In this document: piece by piece, positions 58,165 to 64,000 of the stretch
Layout of the letters: each line of letters opens with the position of its first letter
Numbering within the stretch: the stretch's first letter is position 1
Assembly (NCBI GenBank): GCA_027003075.1
Contig: JALWYV010000055.1
Coordinates: 43,200 to 107,199, forward strand
DNA: 64,000 bases
Source: Caldifarciminota bacterium
GTDB taxonomy: Bacteria; Hydrothermota; Hydrothermia; LBFQ01
Direction: 5' to 3'
Program-made: the position numbers and the translations under genes
Notes under the pieces: generated by a model
Database searches by the model: none
What the model saw: the letters and a program-made list of their open reading frames with translations, nothing else
What the model was told of the DNA's origin: nothing

Positions 58165-58198
58165 TTCTTTAGAATGGGAACAGGCATGGGTCTAATCC

Positions 58199-58735
58199 AT
58201 GGTGACGTTTGAAGAGGTTTACCGGAGACATTACGGGGACGTGTTCCGGTTCGTGTACTCAAAGGTCAGGGATTACAACGATGCCCTTGACCTCACGTCG
58301 GAGGTCTTTCTGAAAGCCCTGAAGGGTTTTAAAGGTTTTAAGGGACTATCCTCGGTTAAAACCTGGCTCTTCAGCATAGCCGTAAACGTCGTTAAGGATT
58401 ACTGGTCCTACAGGAATCGTTACCTTCCTCTACTGCCGGCGCCGTACTCGGACGAGGCCGACGATCTGGATAACCCTCTACTCGCCCGCGAGGACGAGTA
58501 CGAAGGGGAAGAGGAGACTCCGGACTTCGCCGTACCTTTAAACGCTTTCAAGAGGGCCTACTACTCCCTGCCCGAACCTTACAGGGAAGTACTATACCTA
58601 TTCTACGTTGAGAAGATGACCTACAGGGAGATAGCAGAGGCTCTCGGTGTGAGTATGGGGACGGTGAAGTCCCGACTTAACAGGGCGAAGGGGAAACTTA
58701 AAAGGCTTGTAAAGGAGGAGGAAAATGACCCATAG
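58199..58735 (+). CDS. ECF-type RNA polymerase sigma factor
   Basis: Region 2 DALDLTSEVFLKALKGF and region 4 LFYVEKMTYREIAEALGVSMGTVKSRLNRAKGKLK. Confidence 0.92.
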   Translation: MVTFEEVYRRHYGDVFRFVYSKVRDYNDALDLTSEVFLKALKGFKGFKGLSSVKTWLFSIAVNVVKDYWSYRNRYLPLLPAPYSDEADDLDNPLLAREDEYEGEEETPDFAVPLNAFKRAYYSLPEPYREVLYLFYVEKMTYREIAEALGVSMGTVKSRLNRAKGKLKRLVKEEENDP

Positions 58736-59315
58736 AGAGATAAAGGAGCTTATACCGCTTCTAGCCATAGGGAGGTTAGAAGGGGAGGAGAAGAGGAAGG
58801 TGATGGATCACCTCCGGACGTGTGAGGAGTGCCGCAGGATCTACGAGAACGAAAGGAATCTCCTTGCCCTGATGGAGGGTACGGCCTCCGAGGTAATCCC
58901 TCCTCCCCTGCCCACCGTAAGGCGTAGAGGTTTCAGTGGACGCGTCCTCACCCTTGCCCTATCCGGTATCGCCGTTGCCACCCTTCTCGTCGTGCTTTTC
59001 CTCGTAAAGGGGTACTTCGGTGAAACGGAAGAAGGTACTAAGGCACCCGTACCGGTGGAGATAGTGGGGCTTGATGACCTCTGGGATGGTTACGTCCTCG
59101 TTCAGGGCGATGGCGAGATATCGGTTAAGGTTACCGTTGATGGTAAGGTGGTCGCTACGGAGAAGGGGAAAGATTACGTGTATCTGGAGCCGGACGTGGA
59201 TAGGGGAGAGCATTACGTTAAGGTTACGGTAGTCTACCACGGTGATACGGTTGAGGTGGACCGGGTGGTCCTTTACGACCCCGAGACCTACGCCATGGCT
59301 ACAGGTGAAGAATGA
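58725..59315 (+). CDS. anti-sigma factor (zinc-finger type) with TM segment
   Basis: VMDHLRTCEECRRIYENERN; TM VLTLALSGIAVATLLVVLFLV; SD AAAGGAGGA upstream. Confidence 0.82.
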   Translation: MTHREIKELIPLLAIGRLEGEEKRKVMDHLRTCEECRRIYENERNLLALMEGTASEVIPPPLPTVRRRGFSGRVLTLALSGIAVATLLVVLFLVKGYFGETEEGTKAPVPVEIVGLDDLWDGYVLVQGDGEISVKVTVDGKVVATEKGKDYVYLEPDVDRGEHYVKVTVVYHGDTVEVDRVVLYDPETYAMATGEE

Positions 59316-60657
59316 CCCTTGATATGGTGAAGTAGAGGGTGAGGGTGAGGGCATCGTTGAGGGTGGCGTTCAGGGGCGCCGATATGCTGGCAGGGTCTAT
59401 ACCCAGTCTCTTTGCTATGAGGGGAAGGAAGAAACCGATCGTATTGGCCACGAGGACGGCCACCACCATGGTGAGGGCGACGACGGCGGTTATAACTGGA
59501 TCGTGTGTGCGGAAAAAGGCACTACCCGCTGCTATGAGGGATAGGGGAAGGGCCAGACCGAGCAGTACCCCCACCATCTCCTTTATCCACAGTTTTACAA
59601 CTTCCCTGACGTTCAGGGTGATCTCTCCAGTAGCGAGGGCCCGTATAACGAAACTCGCACACTGAGAACCCGTATTACCGGCCGTTCCGTTCAGGATGGG
59701 TATGAAGGCCGCGAGTATAACCGCTTCCTTCAGGACGTCGGAGTACGCGCCGATTATGAGGGAGGAGACGTTCGCAAGTAGGGCCAGACCTGCCAGCCAG
59801 GGCAGACGCTTCTTCACCCTCTCCCATACGGGAAGCAGGAAGTAGTTGTCCTCCGGATCGCTTACGGCGGCGAACTTAAGGAAGTCCTCCGTACTCTCCT
59901 CAACTATCACGTCCACCACGTCGTCTATGGTTATCACACCTAACATGCGGTTGGAGTTGTCCACCACGGGTATGGCGAGGAGGTCGTAATCGGCCATTAT
60001 CCTGGCAGCCTTCCATGCCGGGTCGTAAGCTGATACGAAGGGGACCTTCTCCGCGAGCTTCCCTATGGGAACGTTCTCGTCGGACTTCACCAGACGGGTC
60101 AACTTCACCTGCCCCCTGAGGCGGTGGGCGTCGTCCACGGCGTATATGGTCAGGAGGACCTCGTCCGGGTAATCGCTCTTTCGCAACTTCTCCAGAGCCT
60201 TTTTAACCGGTATGTTCCGGTTCAGGGCCACGAACTCCGTGTTCATGAGACGGCCGCACGAGTCTTCGGGGTAGTTGAGGAGGGTGAGGGCCACCTCCCT
60301 CTCCTCGGGAGGCAGGAGCGAGAGGATCTTCCGCACAAGATCCGGAGGAAGTTCTTCAAAGAGGGCGGTGCGGTCGTCGTCGTCCATCTCCTCAATTATC
60401 TCAAGTAGTTGTTTATCGGAAAATCCCGCGATTATCTTGTCTATGTTGTGGGTATGGAGGTTGGATATCACCTCTGCCGCCTTCTCCGGAGGAAGTAACT
60501 TCAGAAGCAGGACGGCCTCCGAGGGCTTTAGTTCAGATATGATATCCTCAATTTCGGCCGGATGTAATTCGGAAAGCAACAACTTCAAAGATTTGAACTC
60601 CCGATTCTTAAGGAGTTCTCTTATCTCCGGAAGAAAGGCGAGGGCTATCCTGAGCAA
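59299..60657 (-). CDS. mgtE: magnesium transporter MgtE
   Basis: N-domain, CBS pair, C-terminal NGTAGNTGSQCASFVIRALATGEI. Confidence 0.94.
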   Translation of the reverse strand: MLRIALAFLPEIRELLKNREFKSLKLLLSELHPAEIEDIISELKPSEAVLLLKLLPPEKAAEVISNLHTHNIDKIIAGFSDKQLLEIIEEMDDDDRTALFEELPPDLVRKILSLLPPEEREVALTLLNYPEDSCGRLMNTEFVALNRNIPVKKALEKLRKSDYPDEVLLTIYAVDDAHRLRGQVKLTRLVKSDENVPIGKLAEKVPFVSAYDPAWKAARIMADYDLLAIPVVDNSNRMLGVITIDDVVDVIVEESTEDFLKFAAVSDPEDNYFLLPVWERVKKRLPWLAGLALLANVSSLIIGAYSDVLKEAVILAAFIPILNGTAGNTGSQCASFVIRALATGEITLNVREVVKLWIKEMVGVLLGLALPLSLIAAGSAFFRTHDPVITAVVALTMVVAVLVANTIGFFLPLIAKRLGIDPASISAPLNATLNDALTLTLYFTISRVILHL

Positions 60658-60726
60658 CTGCCAATTGTACGGGTGTTAAAACCGGCAGGTTTCGGCACTT
60701 AACTCCCGCGTATAATACACTTATAG

Positions 60727-61896
60727 ATGAGGACTGAGGTATCGGTGGATGACCTTCTGGCCAACGCTCAGGTGGAGAAGGCGAAGAGGATAGCCTACGC
60801 AAGAGTCAGGGAGGAGTTCAACGAAAGGAACGTTCTCAACCTGCTGCGGGTACTTGCCACGGGCAGGGACGTAAGGGGAATGAAGCGTGTATTCAACAGA
60901 TGGAAGAAAACCTACGGCGAATTTCCCGATAGCTTTGCGGAGGTACTGGGTATATACTACATGCTCACGTTACAGACCGACAGGCTCCTTGAAATCATAT
61001 CTGCGATCCCTGAGCATGTGGCTTTCTGGCTTCTCACAACTCTGGGATACACGGAGGAAGCAAAGAAATATAACATAGAAGCACCGGCAAGGAGAGCAAC
61101 GATTAATCTCCTTGAGGGACACGACTACGAGCCTCCGGGGGACATACCACCTATTGAGAGGCTCTTCTTCCTGTTTTTCAACGGCAAGAGGTACCTCGTG
61201 GGGGGAGAAATAAACCGGGCGCTCGTTTACCTGAACGAGGTTCTCTCTATGAGCCTTAAACAGGGGGCGATGGGTATAGCCCTGAACTCCATGATACTGA
61301 GAGGGGCGTTTCAGATGCAGATTGCGGATATAGAGGTGGCCCGATACGTCTCCCAGAACCTCGGGGATCGCATGGGATACACGGTGGCTTCAATATACGC
61401 CGGATTGGTGGAAGGGTACGTCCCCGAACTGGAGATACCGGAGACTTTCCCAATACTGAAGGTGATGTACGATTATCTCAGGTACGTGGTGCGGAACGAA
61501 GGGGTATTCCGTCCCGTTGATGGATTGCGATCCCTGTACAACATGTGGTGGTACCTTGACAAGATAAAGAAGGACCGGGTGTACATAACCTTTGCCGGAC
61601 GCCTGCGTGTGATGAAGGGCATGGAGACCCTTAAAGTTCCCCAGAAACACGTTCTCTGCGTGGCCTTCGTGAAGATCGGAGATAAGGAGTTGCTCAACAA
61701 GTACGCCCATCTGCTCTTCCCCGAAAGCAAGGATCCGAAGCGTCGGGCATTGGAAAACCTTTCACGGGCGTCGGACCTGCGCTTCGTACCCTCCGATATG
61801 TACATGACCCTGCGGTTCGGGAACTTCCTGAGGGATGAGGACGAGGAGTGGGCAAAGGTGCTGCGGGAGGAGGCTATTAAGAGACTTAGAGCCTGA
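60727..61896 (+). CDS. alpha-helical (TPR-like) protein of unknown function
   Basis: 389 aa open frame with helical repeats; TATAAT 10 nt upstream of ATG. Confidence 0.5.
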   Translation: MRTEVSVDDLLANAQVEKAKRIAYARVREEFNERNVLNLLRVLATGRDVRGMKRVFNRWKKTYGEFPDSFAEVLGIYYMLTLQTDRLLEIISAIPEHVAFWLLTTLGYTEEAKKYNIEAPARRATINLLEGHDYEPPGDIPPIERLFFLFFNGKRYLVGGEINRALVYLNEVLSMSLKQGAMGIALNSMILRGAFQMQIADIEVARYVSQNLGDRMGYTVASIYAGLVEGYVPELEIPETFPILKVMYDYLRYVVRNEGVFRPVDGLRSLYNMWWYLDKIKKDRVYITFAGRLRVMKGMETLKVPQKHVLCVAFVKIGDKELLNKYAHLLFPESKDPKRRALENLSRASDLRFVPSDMYMTLRFGNFLRDEDEEWAKVLREEAIKRLRA

Positions 61897-62416
61897 TCCT
61901 CTTTCCCCACAGCCACCCCACGTGTACGCCCACGGTCGGGTAGGAGATGTGCGGGGCCTTACTCTCACCGGTTTTTAACGGGACGGTCACCGGTTTTACG
62001 GGATAGAGGAAGTCTACGCCTACGTAGGCTCTGATGCTCTTTACAAAGGTGAGCCGGATGTTATAGAATCCGCCCACGCCGTAGGTATATGCCCCTGTCC
62101 GGTATTCGTACTTCTCGGTATAACCGTCCCTGTACACCGTATACTTGCCGCTGTTCAAAACACACAGGGGAGATGCGATTAACCCCAGCTCGTGATTTCC
62201 GAGGAGCAGGGATGCCCTACCCCTTACCCAGTTGTCAACGCACGTCCCCGCACTCTGTACGTTGGGGTAAAGGGAGAACTGAAGCGTGAACGTACGGGCC
62301 AGCATGAGGCCAAAGTGGATGTCGGCGCCGAGAGCTATACTACCCCGTGGCAAAGGCTCCCTCACCTCACCTCCGCTCAGTCCGAAACCGAGCCATATCC
62401 CCCAGATCAGGCTCAT
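61886..62416 (-). CDS. hypothetical membrane/beta-barrel protein
   Basis: Beta-strand alternation; SD GGGAGGTAA upstream; overlaps upstream gene by 4 nt. Confidence 0.45.
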   Translation of the reverse strand: MSLIWGIWLGFGLSGGEVREPLPRGSIALGADIHFGLMLARTFTLQFSLYPNVQSAGTCVDNWVRGRASLLLGNHELGLIASPLCVLNSGKYTVYRDGYTEKYEYRTGAYTYGVGGFYNIRLTFVKSIRAYVGVDFLYPVKPVTVPLKTGESKAPHISYPTVGVHVGWLWGKRIRL

Positions 62417-62985
62417 GGGTTACCTCCCGTGTTTACTTTAGTACACTTCTCGGAAGAAACGAAGACCGTATACGTATCCCCGCCCATCACTAACAGGTAC
62501 CTGCCCGGCAGGAGGCTGTCCACGTAAAACGCCCTTACCCTGTCCGTTTCGTAAACGGGCAGGCACCTATCCCCCATCTTGACGGCCACGGGCCTTTCCC
62601 ACGTGAGGACGTCTATTATCGTGGTTCTCCGGGTCTCCATGGAATCGCAGTCGGGACACCCACCGGATGTAGAAGGGGTATCCGGGACCACAACCACACC
62701 GCACCCCGTGGACGACAACTCCACGTCGGCACGGGCGCACCCGTACCCGGTGGGCAGATACACTTTCAAGTTCCCGTACCTGTTCCCGGCGTAGTAGGAG
62801 GTCTTGTAGAAGGTCCTCACGTTCCCCTCGTAAACCGTCTCCCCATCCCTGATCAGCACAATGGACGTGATACTCGTATCCTGCACCTCAACGTAGATCC
62901 GACCCGGCAACAACCTCTCCGTATACTTCCGCTCTGTACAGGATGGGAGGGTAAGCAACACTACGATAACCGCAAACCTGCGCAT
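62413..62985 (-). CDS. hypothetical lipoprotein
   Basis: MRRFAVIVVLLTLPSCTER lipobox; TAAAAT 10 nt upstream. Confidence 0.55.
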   Translation of the reverse strand: MRRFAVIVVLLTLPSCTERKYTERLLPGRIYVEVQDTSITSIVLIRDGETVYEGNVRTFYKTSYYAGNRYGNLKVYLPTGYGCARADVELSSTGCGVVVVPDTPSTSGGCPDCDSMETRRTTIIDVLTWERPVAVKMGDRCLPVYETDRVRAFYVDSLLPGRYLLVMGGDTYTVFVSSEKCTKVNTGGNP

Positions 62986-63018
62986 TCCCCCGATAATTTT
63001 ACGGACGATAACCGTACC

Positions 63019-63822
63019 CTACCGTCCCGTTGCCGATCTCTCTGCAAGGCATACGGCTACCCTCTCCAGTTCCTCCCTCATGGGTAGCCTGCTTATCCAC
63101 TCTTTCGGTATACCGCGAACGGTGTGGTATATGCCGGCGAGTCCTCCCACGATCGCGCCCACCGTATCCGTATCCCCTCCGAGGTTTACGGCCCGCAGGA
63201 CCGTATCCCGAAAACTTCCTCCCTGCATAAGCACCCAGAGGGCGGCCTCAAGGGTGTGGACGACGTAACCGCCCGACCGCACGTCTTTTTCCCTGAGGTC
63301 CGGTAGCGAACCGTCAAGTATGCGGGAGAAGTGCCTTAACTCCTCCTCTCCTTCGTAGAGCCTGCGTATTTCTCTTACCGTTCTGAAGTAAGCCTCTCCG
63401 GGTGTACTCCCTCCGTAGAGGTACATACCGAACAGGACGTACGTGTGGCATGCTATTATGCTTCGCATGTGGGCGTGCGTGATAGAGGAGTACGCCCGGA
63501 CGACCTCCTTAACCTCCGTCTCTGGCCTCCCGTACAGGTAGAATATCAGGGGAAGCATCCTCATGAGGGAACCGTTCCCGTTGTCCCTCTCCCCCCTGCC
63601 ACCGGCCATGAGGGGCGGTATGCCGGATGCTATCCGTTTTACGGCCTCGTAAGTGGTCCTCCCTACACCCACGGCCTTCCCGTTGGGTGTACACTCCCCC
63701 TTCTCCAGCCATCCGACCAGTCGGCGGGCGAAATCCTCGGGGTCAATCCCCCTTTCACACAGGTTCCGGGCCGTACACAGGACGAGGGCCGTGTCGTCTG
63801 ACGGCATAACCCTATCCGGCAT
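63019..63822 (-). CDS. ADP-ribosylglycohydrolase family protein (N-terminus uncertain)
   Basis: SDDTALVL, GNGSLMRMLP, NLGGDTDTVGAIVGGLAG; frame stays open upstream (PYEGTPRSVLKFRPVTD) but GDxxG is absent. Confidence 0.82.
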   Translation of the reverse strand: MPDRVMPSDDTALVLCTARNLCERGIDPEDFARRLVGWLEKGECTPNGKAVGVGRTTYEAVKRIASGIPPLMAGGRGERDNGNGSLMRMLPLIFYLYGRPETEVKEVVRAYSSITHAHMRSIIACHTYVLFGMYLYGGSTPGEAYFRTVREIRRLYEGEEELRHFSRILDGSLPDLREKDVRSGGYVVHTLEAALWVLMQGGSFRDTVLRAVNLGGDTDTVGAIVGGLAGIYHTVRGIPKEWISRLPMREELERVAVCLAERSATGR

Positions 63823-64000
63823 GTCCGTTACCGGTCTGAATTTCAGAACACTCCTCGGGGTTCCTTCATAGGGCAGTAGTTTCGCGCTTAGACAGAGAAG
63901 AGGGGATTACGTTGAGGCTGAAGAGCGGCCCTGCCATACCATCGTAATCGTTGCTGAAGGGAGAAAGGGGAAATACCCTTAAAGAGTCTAAGCCTCTCAA

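Overview
The window is gene-dense and GC-rich and comes from a bacterium, probably a thermophile from an uncultivated lineage. The support for that is an archaeal-type FBP aldolase/phosphatase, T9SS-like C-terminal domains and many lineage-specific lipoproteins; the taxonomy is inference only. Most of it is housekeeping: gatB, sucD, asd, tatC, a phospholipid synthesis cluster, fadB/fadA-like genes, xerD-like/nadK, fusA-rpmH, leuS, tsaD, accC, mlaE/mlaF and mgtE. RNA genes missing from the ORF track are tRNA-Ala(TGC), tRNA-Lys(CTT) and RNase P RNA (rnpB). Ribosomal protein L34 (rpmH) is also missing. The strongest unexplained signals are: (1) TANAAT -10 boxes 6-10 nt upstream of the ATG/GTG/TTG start of about 30 transcription units, pointing to pervasive leaderless mRNAs, with rnpB as an internal spacing control; (2) rnpB abutting tRNA-Lys on the same strand, so RNase P cleavage of the tRNA would release the 3' end of its own RNA; (3) a candidate structured ncRNA (~36389-36595) followed by a two-repeat CRISPR-like remnant whose second repeat supplies the stop codon of an FkbM methyltransferase gene; (4) a compact restriction-modification pair starting 2 nt after tRNA-Ala. 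Product calls come from motif recognition without database searches.
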